A stretch of 64,000 bases of DNA from Pseudomonas botevensis (GCF_019145475.1 NZ_JAHTKI010000001.1:310001-374000); one strand, 5' to 3'; numbered from the stretch's first letter, positions 19,426 to 29,916 are shown. Made by a program: numbers and translations. The notes: generated by a model not told the origin, from the letters alone.

Positions 19426-20574
19426 GTGCATATATCAAAGAAGTATCTGACAGATGCATCTGTCCAACAGGCCTTGCTACTGACTGATCTGACCGAAAAA
19501 AATCACCCCGATCATGCCGTCCGATTACTAATGAACGAAATTCTTCAAGGACTTGCCGAGAAGGGCTGGCCCCAGGCGCAGTTACAGACGGGGCCGAGGA
19601 TCGTGTCTTCTGAAGAAAATTACGGATTGCTCGGTTACGACCCGGCGGAGATCACACTCGGCAGCGCGCATACACGTTGGGTCGATGAGTATTCGCTGTT
19701 GCGGACGCAGACCACCAGCCGTATTCCCGTGGCGCTTCAACTGGCCGCCCAGGTCCGGCAACCGGGGCAGACTGTCTTGCTGGCCGCACCGGGAATTACG
19801 TTCAGACGCGACAGTCGGGACCGATGGCATTGTGCGGAACCGCATCAGATGGATGTCTGGGTGTTGGGTGATCCGGAACTGGCATCGCATGAAAACTTGT
19901 TGCGTCTGGTTGGCGATATTCTCGAATCAGCGGTTCCCGAAAAGTCTTGGGTCTACAGCGAGAGTCCACATCACTACACAGAGGGTGGGATTGAGGTGAA
20001 TGTGTTGAACGATGCTGCGCCGGTTGAGGTGCTGGAGTGCGGTCGTATTGCGATGTCGCTGCTTGAACGCTTGAAGATTGACCCGCTGCGCCATGGTGGT
20101 CTGGCGCTCGGGATGGGGCTGGATCGCCTGACGATGTTACGCAAAGGCATTCCCGACATTCGCTTGCTGCGCGATCAGAACCTGCGCGTACAGGCGCAAA
20201 TGCATGATCTGAACCCATGGACAGCGGTCTCTCGTCTGCCGTCGATTGCTCGCGATATTTCATTGGCGGTAACGCCAGGTCTGAGTGAGGAGGTATTGAC
20301 CGAAAAGATGTTGTTGGCGGCCGGGGAGTGTTCTGACTGGATCGAAGAGATGCAGATCAAGGGACGTTGGCAATACTCGGACTTACCCGGGCAAGCGATT
20401 GAGCGTCTTGGGTTGCTGCCGGGCCAGGAGAATGTGCTTTTACATGTAGTGCTGCGTGATTGTTCGCGATCAATCACTACAGGCGAGGCGAATGCCTTGT
20501 ATGCAGACATTCAGGTCGCGATGCATGAGGGCGCACCGGGGGCAGGGTACAGAATGGATCTGCCGAAGGTTTGA
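19426..20574 (+). CDS. Stand-alone one-chain phenylalanyl-tRNA synthetase-like protein
   Basis: 382 residues starting at GTG 19426, with GAGGGG about 7 bases upstream. Class II synthetase core: SLLRTQTTSRIP (residues 90-101), motif 2 in GITFRRDSRDRWHCAEPHQMD (123-143, Arg127/128, Asp129, His135, His140-Gln141) and motif 3 in GGLALGMGLDRLTML (224-238). Residues 264-382 form an FDX-ACB domain (AVSRLPSIARDISLAV), which in bacterial PheRS lies on the beta subunit. The fusion of an alpha-type core to FDX-ACB in one chain resembles mitochondrial PheRS, not the bacterial heterotetramer. The PheS N-terminal coiled coil is missing. AT-rich surroundings and position opposite a peptide gene suggest an accessory role: amino acid activation for peptide tailoring, or an inhibitor-resistant synthetase. 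Confidence 0.85.
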   Translation: MHISKKYLTDASVQQALLLTDLTEKNHPDHAVRLLMNEILQGLAEKGWPQAQLQTGPRIVSSEENYGLLGYDPAEITLGSAHTRWVDEYSLLRTQTTSRIPVALQLAAQVRQPGQTVLLAAPGITFRRDSRDRWHCAEPHQMDVWVLGDPELASHENLLRLVGDILESAVPEKSWVYSESPHHYTEGGIEVNVLNDAAPVEVLECGRIAMSLLERLKIDPLRHGGLALGMGLDRLTMLRKGIPDIRLLRDQNLRVQAQMHDLNPWTAVSRLPSIARDISLAVTPGLSEEVLTEKMLLAAGECSDWIEEMQIKGRWQYSDLPGQAIERLGLLPGQENVLLHVVLRDCSRSITTGEANALYADIQVAMHEGAPGAGYRMDLPKV

Positions 20575-20593
20575 GGCCGGAACCAGGTTCGGT

Positions 20594-20620
20594 GTGGGAG
20601 CGGAGCAAGCCCGCTCCCAC
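20594..20620. repeat. Single REP hairpin
   Basis: GTGGGAGCG and CCGCTCCCAC flank a short loop between the synthetase-like gene and xpt, marking the right border of the accessory insert. Confidence 0.8.
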
Positions 20621-20631
20621 GGGTTTTGCAG

Positions 20632-21255
<624 letters not shown>

Positions 21256-21261
21256 TCAATT

Positions 21262-23271
21262 CTAGCGCTTTAACATCGCGCGTATATCGGCCAATGCGTT
21301 GTTGCCGCGCACGGCTTTGACTTCGGTCGGTGTGTCGTCGTTGCCTTCCCAGGCCAGATCGTCCGGGGGCAGTTCATCGAGGAAGCGGCTTGGCGCGCAG
21401 TCGATGATCTCGCCGTACTGCTTGCGCTTGGCGGCGAAGGTGAACGCCAGGGTCTGGCGGGCGCGGGTGATGCCCACGTAGGCCAGGCGGCGTTCTTCTT
21501 CGATGGTGTCGGCTTCGATGCTGGAACGGTGCGGAAGGATTTCCTCTTCCATGCCCATGATGAACACGTAAGGGAATTCCAGGCCCTTGGACGCATGCAG
21601 GGTCATCATCTGTACGCCTTCGGCGCCGTCCTCTTCTTCCTGCTGGCGTTCCAGCATGTCGCGCAGGACCAGTTTGCCGATGGCATCCTCGACGGTCATT
21701 TCGCCGTCTTCGTCCTTTTCCAGAGTGTTCTTCAAGGCTTCGATCAGGAACCAGACGTTGCTCATCCGGTAGTCCGCCGCCTTGTCGCTGGAACTGTTGG
21801 TGCGCAGCCAGTTCTCGTAGTCGATGTCCATGACCATGCTGCGCAACGCCGAGATCGGGTCTTCACCGGCGCACTGCTCGCGCACTTTGTCCATGAAGCG
21901 CTTGAAACGCGACAGGCGATCGGTGAAGCGGCTGTCCAGATGTTCGCCCAGGCCGATTTCGTCGGTGGCGGCGTACATCGAGATCTTGCGTTCGGTGGCG
22001 TAATTGCCGAGTTTTTCCAGGGTCGTGGAGCCGATTTCCCGGCGCGGCACGTTGATCACCCGCAGGAAGGCGTTGTCGTCGTCCGGGTTCACGATCAGGC
22101 GGAAGTAGGCCATCAGGTCCTTCACTTCCTGGCGCCCGAAGAAACTGTTGCCGCCACTCAGGCGGTACGGCACCTGGTGGTGCTGCAATTTCAGCTCGAT
22201 CAGTTTGGCCTGGTAGTTGCCGCGATAGAGGATCGCGAAATCGCTGTACGGGCGGTCGGTGCGCAAGTGCAGGCTGAGGATTTCCATGGCCACGCGCTCG
22301 GCTTCGGCGTCCTCGTTGCGGCAGCGGATCACGCGGATCTCGTCGCCGTGGCCCATTTCACTCCACAACTGCTTTTCGAATTCGTGGGGGTTGTTCGAAA
22401 TCAGCACGTTGGCGCAGCGCAGGATACGGCTGGTGGAGCGATAGTTCTGCTCGAGCATCACCACTTTCAGGGACGGGTAGTCCTCTTTGAGCAGCATCAG
22501 GTTTTCCGGCCGAGCGCCGCGCCAGGCATAGATCGACTGGTCGTCGTCGCCCACCACGGTGAACTGGTTGCGCTTGCCGATGAGCATTTTCACCAGCAGG
22601 TACTGGCTGGCGTTGGTGTCCTGGTATTCGTCGACCAGCAGGTAACGCACCTTGTTCTGCCACTTTTCGAGGATGTCGGCGTGTTCCTCGAAGAGTTTCA
22701 CCGGCAGCAGGATCAGGTCGTCGAAGTCCACCGCGTTGAACGCCTTGAGCGTGCGCTGGTAGTGGGTGTAGACGATGGCGGCGGTCTGCTCCTTGGGATT
22801 GCGGGCGTTTTCCAGGGCCACGGCCGGCAGGATCAGGTCGTTCTTCCAGGCGCCGATCATGTTCTTGATCTCGTCGACGCCGTCGTCGCCCGCGTATTCC
22901 TTCTGCATGATGTCCGTCATCAGGGACTTGACGTCGGTTTCGTCGAAAATCGAGAAACCGGGCTTGTAGCCCAGCCGTTCATGTTCCTTGCGGATGATGT
23001 TCAGGCCCAGGTTGTGGAACGTGCAGACCGTCAGGCCGCGACCTTCGCCGGCGCGCAGCAGGGTGCCGACCCGCTCCTTCATCTCGCGCGCGGCCTTGTT
23101 GGTGAAGGTCATGGCGACGATGTACTGGGCGCGGATGCCGCAGTTCTGGATCAGGTGCGCGATTTTGCGCGTGATCACGCTGGTCTTGCCGGAGCCAGCA
23201 CCGGCGAGCACCAATAGAGGGCCGCCGACGTAGTTCACGGCTTCTTGCTGCCGGGGATTGAGTCGGGACAT
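21262..23271 (-). CDS. rep: ATP-dependent DNA helicase Rep
   Basis: 669-residue superfamily 1A 3'-5' helicase that helps replication forks pass bound proteins. Visible motifs: Walker A GAGSGKT (residues 24-30), DEYQDTN, VGDDDQSIYAWRGA, EQNYRST, HASKGLEFPYVFI and GITRARQTL. Full length for Rep and without the long C-terminal tail of UvrD. Confidence 0.96.
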   Translation of the reverse strand: MSRLNPRQQEAVNYVGGPLLVLAGAGSGKTSVITRKIAHLIQNCGIRAQYIVAMTFTNKAAREMKERVGTLLRAGEGRGLTVCTFHNLGLNIIRKEHERLGYKPGFSIFDETDVKSLMTDIMQKEYAGDDGVDEIKNMIGAWKNDLILPAVALENARNPKEQTAAIVYTHYQRTLKAFNAVDFDDLILLPVKLFEEHADILEKWQNKVRYLLVDEYQDTNASQYLLVKMLIGKRNQFTVVGDDDQSIYAWRGARPENLMLLKEDYPSLKVVMLEQNYRSTSRILRCANVLISNNPHEFEKQLWSEMGHGDEIRVIRCRNEDAEAERVAMEILSLHLRTDRPYSDFAILYRGNYQAKLIELKLQHHQVPYRLSGGNSFFGRQEVKDLMAYFRLIVNPDDDNAFLRVINVPRREIGSTTLEKLGNYATERKISMYAATDEIGLGEHLDSRFTDRLSRFKRFMDKVREQCAGEDPISALRSMVMDIDYENWLRTNSSSDKAADYRMSNVWFLIEALKNTLEKDEDGEMTVEDAIGKLVLRDMLERQQEEEDGAEGVQMMTLHASKGLEFPYVFIMGMEEEILPHRSSIEADTIEEERRLAYVGITRARQTLAFTFAAKRKQYGEIIDCAPSRFLDELPPDDLAWEGNDDTPTEVKAVRGNNALADIRAMLKR

Positions 23272-23537
23272 ACGAAAATTCGGGAGTCGATGACGAAATG
23301 GGCCGGCATTTTAACAGGCTCAGCGATTTGTGCTGCTCTCTCCGACTTGTGACGCATCACGCGATTCAAATTTGCCGGTTTTGTTACTTTCACGCAGGAT
23401 GCGCGGTGATTTTGCGGCTAATGTTCTCTTTCATGACAAAAAATCACAGGTTTTGATAACTGTTGTCATTTGGTCATTGGTCTGCACAACGGCATAATGC
23501 CCGCCGCCCACATCATTGCAGAGTCTAGGGAGCTAGC

Positions 23538-25211
23538 TTGTCTACGCCTGTCGAACCCTTGCGTTTGCTGCTACTGGCCGAAGAGCCAGCGTGGACAGCG
23601 TTGTTGCGCGAGTGTCTGGCTCCCATGGGGAGCGCGGCGGTGCTGATCAGCGCGCCGAGCTGGGAATCGGTCAGCACTCTGTTCGAAGACAACCGCAACG
23701 CGGTGCTGTTGACCGTTCCGGCCCTGCAACCGGCGCCCGGCCGTTGCAGCCTGCCGACCGTGCTGCTCCTGGAACAGGAGCCGGCGACTCCGCCCGATGG
23801 CGTCAGCGACTGGCTGGTGCGCGACGTACTCGACAGCGGCATGCTGCGCCGCTGCCTGCGCCATGTGCGGGAGCGCGGGGTACTGGAAAACACCCTGCAA
23901 CGCCTGGCCGAGCAGGACCCGCTGACCGGCATTGCCAACCGTCAGGGTTTCCAGACCTTGCTCACGGCGCGGCTGGCCGAAAACGACGGTCGCGGCCTGG
24001 CCCTCGGTCATCTCGACCTCGATAACTTCCGCCACGCCAACGACGCCCTCGGCCACCAGGCCGGTGACCGGCTGATCCTGCAAGTGGTCTCGCGGCTGAA
24101 AAGCCAGCTGGAGGCCGGCGACCAGTTGGCACGCCTGGGCAGCGACGAATTCGCCCTGCTGATCGACACCCGCCGCGCCCCGCAACGGGCCGAGTGGATG
24201 GCCGAGCGCATCACCGAAGCGCTGGCCGAGCCTTACTGGGTCGACGGCGAAAGCCTGTTGATCGGCTCCAGCCTCGGTATTGCCCATGCCCGCGCCCAGG
24301 GTGGCGCCGATCCGCTGATGTGGCACGCGCACATCGCCATGCAGCAGGCCAAGAGCACTCAGGGCTGCACCTTTCATATCTTCAACGAACGGATCAACCG
24401 CAACGCGCGGAGCATGGCCGATCTCGAAAGCGAGCTGCGCCGGGCCTTGCGCCGCGACGAGCTGGAGCTGCATTACCAGCCCCGGCTGAATCTCGAGGAC
24501 GGGCAAATCGTCGGCCTCGAAGCCCTGGTGCGCTGGCGCCATGCCGAACGTGGCCTGCTGCCGCCCAGTGAGTTCGTGCCGCTGGCGGAGCAGAGCGGGT
24601 TGATCGTGCCGCTGGGCTACTGGGTGATTTCCCGGGCCTTGCGCGACATGCAGGCGTTGCGCGAACGCGGCCTGCCGGCGCTGCACATGGCGATCAACCT
24701 GTCGTTCCGCCAGTTCCAGGACAGCCAGTTGCTGCCGACCCTCAGCCGTCTGATCGCCGAGCGCGGCGTCGAGGCGCAATGGCTGGAGTTCGAACTCACC
24801 GAAACCGCCGTGATGCGCCGCAGCGATCTGGTCAAACAGACCATGGACGCCCTCGGCCGCCTCGGCGTGCGCTTCTCGCTGGATGATTTCGGCACCGGGT
24901 TCTCGTCGTTCGTCCACCTCAACAGCCTGCCGATCACCCTGCTGAAGATCGACAAGAGCTTCGTCGGCGGCATGGAGCAACGCGAAGAGAACCGCAAACT
25001 GGTGCACGCGATGATCAACCTCGCGCACAACCTGCACCTGGAAGTGGTCGCCGAAGGGGTGGAAACCCCGGAGCAACTGGAACTGCTGCGCGGATTTGGC
25101 TGCGATCAGGTGCAGGGTTATCTGATCAGCAAGCCGTTGCCGCTGGCGGAACTGGTGGAGTATCTGACGTTTGGCTCCAGTCAGCAGCCAGCGCTGGAAA
25201 TCGTGAGCTGA
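23538..25211 (+). CDS. GGDEF/EAL cyclic-di-GMP protein with N-terminal receiver-like domain
   Basis: 557 residues from a TTG at 23538 (AGGGAG about 7 bases before). Residues 1-115 look like a degenerate receiver domain, then a GGDEF domain (DPLTGIANRQGF) with the altered signature GSDEF, and an EAL domain with GLEALVRWRH, DDFGTGFSSF and VVAEGVETPEQL. The intact EAL and weak GGDEF point to a phosphodiesterase that lowers cyclic-di-GMP. It occupies the position of PAO1 PA5295 (ProE), which is a phosphodiesterase; that match supports the call. Confidence 0.9.
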   Translation: MSTPVEPLRLLLLAEEPAWTALLRECLAPMGSAAVLISAPSWESVSTLFEDNRNAVLLTVPALQPAPGRCSLPTVLLLEQEPATPPDGVSDWLVRDVLDSGMLRRCLRHVRERGVLENTLQRLAEQDPLTGIANRQGFQTLLTARLAENDGRGLALGHLDLDNFRHANDALGHQAGDRLILQVVSRLKSQLEAGDQLARLGSDEFALLIDTRRAPQRAEWMAERITEALAEPYWVDGESLLIGSSLGIAHARAQGGADPLMWHAHIAMQQAKSTQGCTFHIFNERINRNARSMADLESELRRALRRDELELHYQPRLNLEDGQIVGLEALVRWRHAERGLLPPSEFVPLAEQSGLIVPLGYWVISRALRDMQALRERGLPALHMAINLSFRQFQDSQLLPTLSRLIAERGVEAQWLEFELTETAVMRRSDLVKQTMDALGRLGVRFSLDDFGTGFSSFVHLNSLPITLLKIDKSFVGGMEQREENRKLVHAMINLAHNLHLEVVAEGVETPEQLELLRGFGCDQVQGYLISKPLPLAELVEYLTFGSSQQPALEIVS

Positions 25212-25233
25212 GCCGGTCCCTGTAACGAACAAT

Positions 25234-25265
25234 CCGTTGGGAGCGGGCAAGCCCGCTTCCAACGG
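25234..25265. repeat. REP-type palindrome between convergent genes
   Basis: CCGTTGGGAGCGGG and CCCGCTTCCAACGG form a 14-bp near-perfect stem around CAAG. It probably also stops transcription from both sides. Confidence 0.8.
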
Positions 25266-25270
25266 TCATC

Positions 25271-26665
25271 TTATTCAGCCTGCGCGATGTTGAAGCCCTG
25301 TGATTGCGGCTCCAGCCGAATCATCCGCTTCATCTTCCACTCGAACGCCAGTGTCAGGCTCACCGCCGCACAGGCCAGGCCCAGCGCCAGCCCCCACCAG
25401 ACCCCGGTCGGCCCCCAGTGCAGATGGAACGCCATCAGCCATGCCGCCGGCGCGCCGATCAGCCAGTAGCAACCGAGGCCGACCAGGAACGTGGTCTTGG
25501 CATCCTTGAGTCCACGGATGCAGCCCATGGCGATCGTCTGCACTCCGTCGAACAGCTCGAACCACGCGGCCACCGCCAACAGGCTCACCGCCAGCCGAAT
25601 GACCTCGGCAAACGCCGGGTCGTGGTGATCGAGGAACAGACCGATCAACTGATTCGGCAGCAGCCAGAACACCATCGCAAAACACAGCATCACCGTCGCG
25701 CCGAACGCGATGCCGACTCGCCCGGACATTCGTGCGTCGCCCAGTTGTCCGGCGCCGTAGTGTTGACCGATGCGCATGGTGATCGCATACGACAGGCCTG
25801 CCGGCACCATGAACGCCACCGAGACGATTTGCAGGGCGATCTGGTGTGCCGCCAATTGCGTGCTGCCCATGGTGCCCATGCACAGCGCCGCGAAGGCGAA
25901 CAGCCCGACTTCCACCGCGTAGGTGCCGCCGATCGGCAGACCAAGGCGCCATAGCTCTTTCAGATACTGCCGGTTTGGCCGGGACAGCCCCTGGCGCAAT
26001 GGATACGCGTCGTAAGCCGGATGCCGGCGAATGTGCCAGGCCAGCGCCAGAGCCATGCAGTTGGCGACAATGGCCGTGACCAGACCGATGCCGGTCAGGC
26101 CCAGTTTCGGCAGGCCGAACAGGCCGGTGATCAGCGCGTAATTGAGCAGGAAGTTGGCCACGGTGCCGGCCAGGCTGATGACCATCACCGGTGTCGCCCG
26201 GCCGATGGCGCTGGTGAAACCGCGCAGGGCCATGAAGCTCAGATAGCCGGGCAGGGCGAACGGCAGGGCGATCAGAAACTGTCCGGCGGCGTTGACGTTG
26301 GTTTCGGTCTGGCCGAACAGCAGCAACACCGGTTTGAGGTTCCATAGCAGCAGCCCGGCGACCAATGCCATCAGCCAGGCCAGCCACAGGCCGGCCTGGG
26401 TCAGGCGCGCGGCGCCGAGGATGTCGCCGGCACCGTGACGAATTGCCACCAGTGTGCCGACCGCCGCGATCACACCGATGCAGAAAATCGACACGAACGA
26501 GTAGGTTGCCGCGCCCAGACCGCCGCCCGCCAGCGCTTCGGGGCTCAGGCGCGCCATCATCAGGGTGTCGGTCAGCACCATCAGCATGTGCGCCAACTGC
26601 GAGGCGATCAGCGGCCCCGCCAGCCGCAGGATGGCCCAGAGTTCGGTACGCACAGGTTGCTGCAT
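25271..26665 (-). CDS. MATE-family efflux pump (NorM type)
   Basis: 464 residues from the ATG at 26665; a tandem ATG two codons upstream is also possible. About 12 membrane segments. It begins MQQPVRTELWAILRLAGPLIASQLAHML, and the loops GGLGAATYSFVS and AAHQIALQIVSVAFMVPAGL are typical of NorM proteins, which expel cationic drugs and dyes in exchange for sodium or protons. Divergent from the LysR gene, which may control it. Confidence 0.9.
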   Translation of the reverse strand: MQQPVRTELWAILRLAGPLIASQLAHMLMVLTDTLMMARLSPEALAGGGLGAATYSFVSIFCIGVIAAVGTLVAIRHGAGDILGAARLTQAGLWLAWLMALVAGLLLWNLKPVLLLFGQTETNVNAAGQFLIALPFALPGYLSFMALRGFTSAIGRATPVMVISLAGTVANFLLNYALITGLFGLPKLGLTGIGLVTAIVANCMALALAWHIRRHPAYDAYPLRQGLSRPNRQYLKELWRLGLPIGGTYAVEVGLFAFAALCMGTMGSTQLAAHQIALQIVSVAFMVPAGLSYAITMRIGQHYGAGQLGDARMSGRVGIAFGATVMLCFAMVFWLLPNQLIGLFLDHHDPAFAEVIRLAVSLLAVAAWFELFDGVQTIAMGCIRGLKDAKTTFLVGLGCYWLIGAPAAWLMAFHLHWGPTGVWWGLALGLACAAVSLTLAFEWKMKRMIRLEPQSQGFNIAQAE

Positions 26666-26821
26666 GGTCATCACCCACAAAAAAGAGGGAACAAGAGACC
26701 GTCGATTCTCGGCGTTCATCCGGCTTCGCACAAAGGGATAAAAAGGATGGGTGGCATGATTAAAACTCATCCTTGGCGGATTCTGTTAAGTTGGCTGCAC
26801 CCCGCCATCGGAGCTTTGCCC

Positions 26822-27742
26822 ATGTCCCGCCGCCTTCCTCCCCTGTATGCCCTGCGCGCATTCGAAGCGGCGGCGCGGCACAGTTCGTTCACCCGCGCCG
26901 CCGAAGAGCTGTCGATCACCCAGAGCGCAGTCAGCCGGCACATTCGTACCCTGGAAGATCATTTCGCCTGTCGGCTGTTCCACCGCAGCGGGCGCAACCT
27001 GCAACTGACCGAATCGGCGCGTCTGCTGTTGCCGGGCATCCGCGAGGGCTTCGGTGCCCTTGAGCGGGCCTGCAATACCTTGCGCGCCGAAGATGACATC
27101 CTGCGCATGAAAGCCCCGTCGACCCTGACCATGCGCTGGCTGCTGGCGCGACTCAGTCGCTTCCGTCACCTGCAACCGGGCAACGAGGTGCAACTGACCA
27201 GCGCCTGGATGGACGTGGACTCGGTGGACTTCAACGATGAGCCGTTCGATTGCGCCGTGTTGCTCAGCGACGGCCATTTCCCGCCCGACTGGGAGGCCAG
27301 CCTGTTGTTCCCCGAAGAGCTGATTCCGGTGGGGGCGCCGAATCTGCTCAACGATCAACCCTGGGACGTGGCGCGGCTGGCGGCCGCCGAGTTGCTGCAC
27401 CCGACCCCGGATCGCCGCGACTGGCGCAGTTGGCTGGAGCACATGGGCTTGTCCGATCAGGTGTCGCTCAAGGGCGGGCAGGTGTTCGATACCCTGGAAC
27501 TGGGGATGATCGCGGCGGCGCGCGGTTACGGCGTGTCGATGGGCGATTTGCTCATGGTGGCCGAGGATGTGGCGCAGGGACGATTGAGCCTGCCGTGGCC
27601 GACCGCCGTCGCCAGCGGTCTGAATTATTACCTGGTGTGGCCGAAAACCCGCCCCGGAGGTGAACGTTTGCGCCGCCTCAGCGACTTCCTCCAGGGCGAA
27701 GTCCGCGCCATGGCGCTGCCAGTGGTTGCGCGCCTGGGCTGA
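26822..27742 (+). CDS. LysR-family transcriptional regulator, GcvA-like
   Basis: 306 residues from the ATG at 26822. The N-terminus MSRRLPPLYALRAFEAAARH with the helix-turn-helix SFTRAAEELSITQSAVSRHIRTLE is the GcvA-like subgroup. The rest is a substrate-binding domain. It is divergent from the MATE pump with about 155 bases between starts; the inducer is unknown. Confidence 0.9.
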   Translation: MSRRLPPLYALRAFEAAARHSSFTRAAEELSITQSAVSRHIRTLEDHFACRLFHRSGRNLQLTESARLLLPGIREGFGALERACNTLRAEDDILRMKAPSTLTMRWLLARLSRFRHLQPGNEVQLTSAWMDVDSVDFNDEPFDCAVLLSDGHFPPDWEASLLFPEELIPVGAPNLLNDQPWDVARLAAAELLHPTPDRRDWRSWLEHMGLSDQVSLKGGQVFDTLELGMIAAARGYGVSMGDLLMVAEDVAQGRLSLPWPTAVASGLNYYLVWPKTRPGGERLRRLSDFLQGEVRAMALPVVARLG

Positions 27743-27791
27743 AACGTTCGAGCCCGCATAATTACGGCCATCGCATCACCCTGCTGGCGAC

Positions 27792-27818
27792 TCAAGTATT
27801 CGCTTTTACCGCCGACTA
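27792..27818 (+). promoter_or_regulatory. FliA (sigma-28) type promoter for the chemoreceptor gene
   Basis: TCAAGTAT, 11 bases, then GCCGACTA closely fits TAAAGTTT-N11-GCCGATAA. It lies 110 bases before the chemoreceptor start, and chemoreceptor genes are commonly in the flagellar regulon. Confidence 0.6.
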
Positions 27819-27928
27819 TGTGCAAGTGGAACCGTCGTGCAGGTCTCCGCGATTCACCCCCACTATTAGAAAATTTCCGAGCAAGTGCCGCGATCAAGGA
27901 GGGTCCGCCGCTCGGCCAGGAGCTGTTC

Positions 27929-29905
27929 ATGTCTCAACCTCGCGCCCGCATCGCCTCACAGCTGGGCCTCGCGCTCGCTGTGATTCTGGCGATTGTCATC
28001 AGCGGCAGTACGGTGTTCGCCCTGCGTTCGCTGGACAACGCCAACCTCGCCACTCGTGAAGAGCACCTCGCCAGCGAAGCGCGTCTGCTCGCCGACCAGT
28101 TGAGCACTTTCCACGGCACCCTGCGCGAGAGCACCCTGCGCCTGAGCGGGCTGTTCGAGAAACGCTTCGGCAGCGGCCTGAGCGTGCATCCGGATGAGCC
28201 GGTGACCGTGGCCGGCACTCAGACGCCGGGCCTGCACCGTGGCAGCGAAGTGCTGAACAACAACTTCAAGGAAGTTGATGAGTTCAAGCAGATGACGGCC
28301 GGTGTGGCGACGATCTTCGTACGCAGCGGCGACGAGTTCATTCGGGTCAGCACCAACGTCAGCAAGCAGGATGGCAGCCGCGCCATCGGCACGTTGCTCG
28401 ATCATGCCAACCCGGCTTATGCACGGCTGATGGCGGGACAGAGCTATGTCGGCCGGGCGCTGCTGTTCGAGCGTCTCTACATGTCGCAGTACACCCCGGT
28501 GCGCGATGGCAGCGGCCGAGTGATCGCGGTGTTGTACGTAGGGTTCGACTACACCGATGCACAGAAAGCGCAGCTCGATAACTTGCAGCGCTTCCGTATC
28601 GGCAAGACCGGTTCTCTGGCATTGCTCGACGAGCAGAACAAATGGATGGTGCCGCCGGCTGGTGTCCAGGTGCTGGATCAGGCCGCGACGGTGATTGGCG
28701 GTCTGGCGAAGACGCCGGGCAAGGGTTCGTTCTGGAGCGACAAGTCCGAAGACTTCTACAGCGTTGCCGTGCCGTTCGAAGGCGGGCCGTGGTCGGTGGT
28801 GGCGAGCATGCCGAAAGCCGAAATCCGCGAGGTGACCTGGAGTGTCGGCACGCAACTGGCGATCGGCAGTCTGCTGGCGATGTTGCTGGCGGTGGGTTCG
28901 GTGGTGTGGCTGCTGCGCAGCAAACTGGCCCCGCTGAGCGATCTGGTGCGTCAGGCCGAAGCCTTGGGCGCCGGTGACCTGAGCGTGCGTCTGAATGTGT
29001 CGAGCAACGATGAAATCGGGCAGTTGGCCCGCGCCTTCAACCAGATGAGCCAGGCGCTGTCGACCATGGTCGAGCACATTCGCCGCTCTTCGGAAGAGGT
29101 CAATCGCCGTGCCCAGGCGCTGTCCGGTCTGTCCGGTGGCGCTTACGAAGGCATGGAGCAGCAGTCCGGTGAAATCACCAGCATGGCCGGCGCCGTCGAA
29201 GAGTTCAGCGCCACGTCGCTGAACATCGCCGACAACATGGGCAACACCGAGCGTCTGGCTCAGGAAAACGCTCAGCAAACCCAGATCGGCCGCACCTCGA
29301 TGGACGAAGCGTCGTCGTCGCTGGAACAAATCGCTGCTGCCCTGAACAGCACGGCCACGGTGATCAACACCCTTGGTCAGCGCTCCCAGGAAATCGGTGG
29401 CATCGTCGGCGTGATCACCTCGATCGCCGAGCAGACCAACCTGCTGGCGCTCAACGCCGCGATTGAAGCCGCACGCGCCGGTGAGCAGGGCCGTGGTTTT
29501 GCCGTGGTGGCGGATGAAGTGCGTAGTCTGGCGTCGCGCACGCGTCAGGCGACCGACGAAATCTCCGGCATGATCCACAGCATCCAGCAGGAAACCGGCA
29601 ATGCCATCAGCACCATGGAACAGGGCAACGTGCTGATGCAGGAAGGCCTGTCGCGCAACGCCAACGTGGCGTCGGCGCTGGCGCGTATCGACGAGCAGAG
29701 CCGTTCGGCGGGTCAGCAGTTCGCGGCGATCACCACCGCGACTCAGGAGCAGAGCAGCACCGCGACCTTGCTCAGCAGCAACCTGCAAAGCATTGCGCTG
29801 GCCAACAGCGAGCAGCGCGAGGTTGTGTCGAACCTCGCGGTCACCGCCAAAGAGCTGGAGAAGCTGGCGGCGGATCTGCGCTCCGAGGTTGACCGCTTCC
29901 GCTGA
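27929..29905 (+). CDS. Methyl-accepting chemotaxis protein with Cache sensor
   Basis: 658 residues from the ATG at 27929 (AGGAG 7 bases before). Membrane helix at about 10-30, periplasmic Cache-type domain to about 305, second helix near 310-330, HAMP to about 385, then a cytoplasmic signalling domain whose hairpin tip [20 protein letters not shown] lies near residue 500. The Cache part includes [20 protein letters not shown] and the Cache3-like [20 protein letters not shown]. Such receptors sense small organic acids or amines. The ligand cannot be told from sequence. No methylation-dependent pentapeptide is present at the C-terminus. Confidence 0.93.
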   Translation: MSQPRARIASQLGLALAVILAIVISGSTVFALRSLDNANLATREEHLASEARLLADQLSTFHGTLRESTLRLSGLFEKRFGSGLSVHPDEPVTVAGTQTPGLHRGSEVLNNNFKEVDEFKQMTAGVATIFVRSGDEFIRVSTNVSKQDGSRAIGTLLDHANPAYARLMAGQSYVGRALLFERLYMSQYTPVRDGSGRVIAVLYVGFDYTDAQKAQLDNLQRFRIGKTGSLALLDEQNKWMVPPAGVQVLDQAATVIGGLAKTPGKGSFWSDKSEDFYSVAVPFEGGPWSVVASMPKAEIREVTWSVGTQLAIGSLLAMLLAVGSVVWLLRSKLAPLSDLVRQAEALGAGDLSVRLNVSSNDEIGQLARAFNQMSQALSTMVEHIRRSSEEVNRRAQALSGLSGGAYEGMEQQSGEITSMAGAVEEFSATSLNIADNMGNTERLAQENAQQTQIGRTSMDEASSSLEQIAAALNSTATVINTLGQRSQEIGGIVGVITSIAEQTNLLALNAAIEAARAGEQGRGFAVVADEVRSLASRTRQATDEISGMIHSIQQETGNAISTMEQGNVLMQEGLSRNANVASALARIDEQSRSAGQQFAAITTATQEQSSTATLLSSNLQSIALANSEQREVVSNLAVTAKELEKLAADLRSEVDRFR

Positions 29906-29916
29906 GGGGGCGTGGC

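Noticed and set aside
21529..23217. 562-residue plus-strand frame opposite rep
   Set aside because: No recognisable domain; rep carries all helicase motifs on the other strand.
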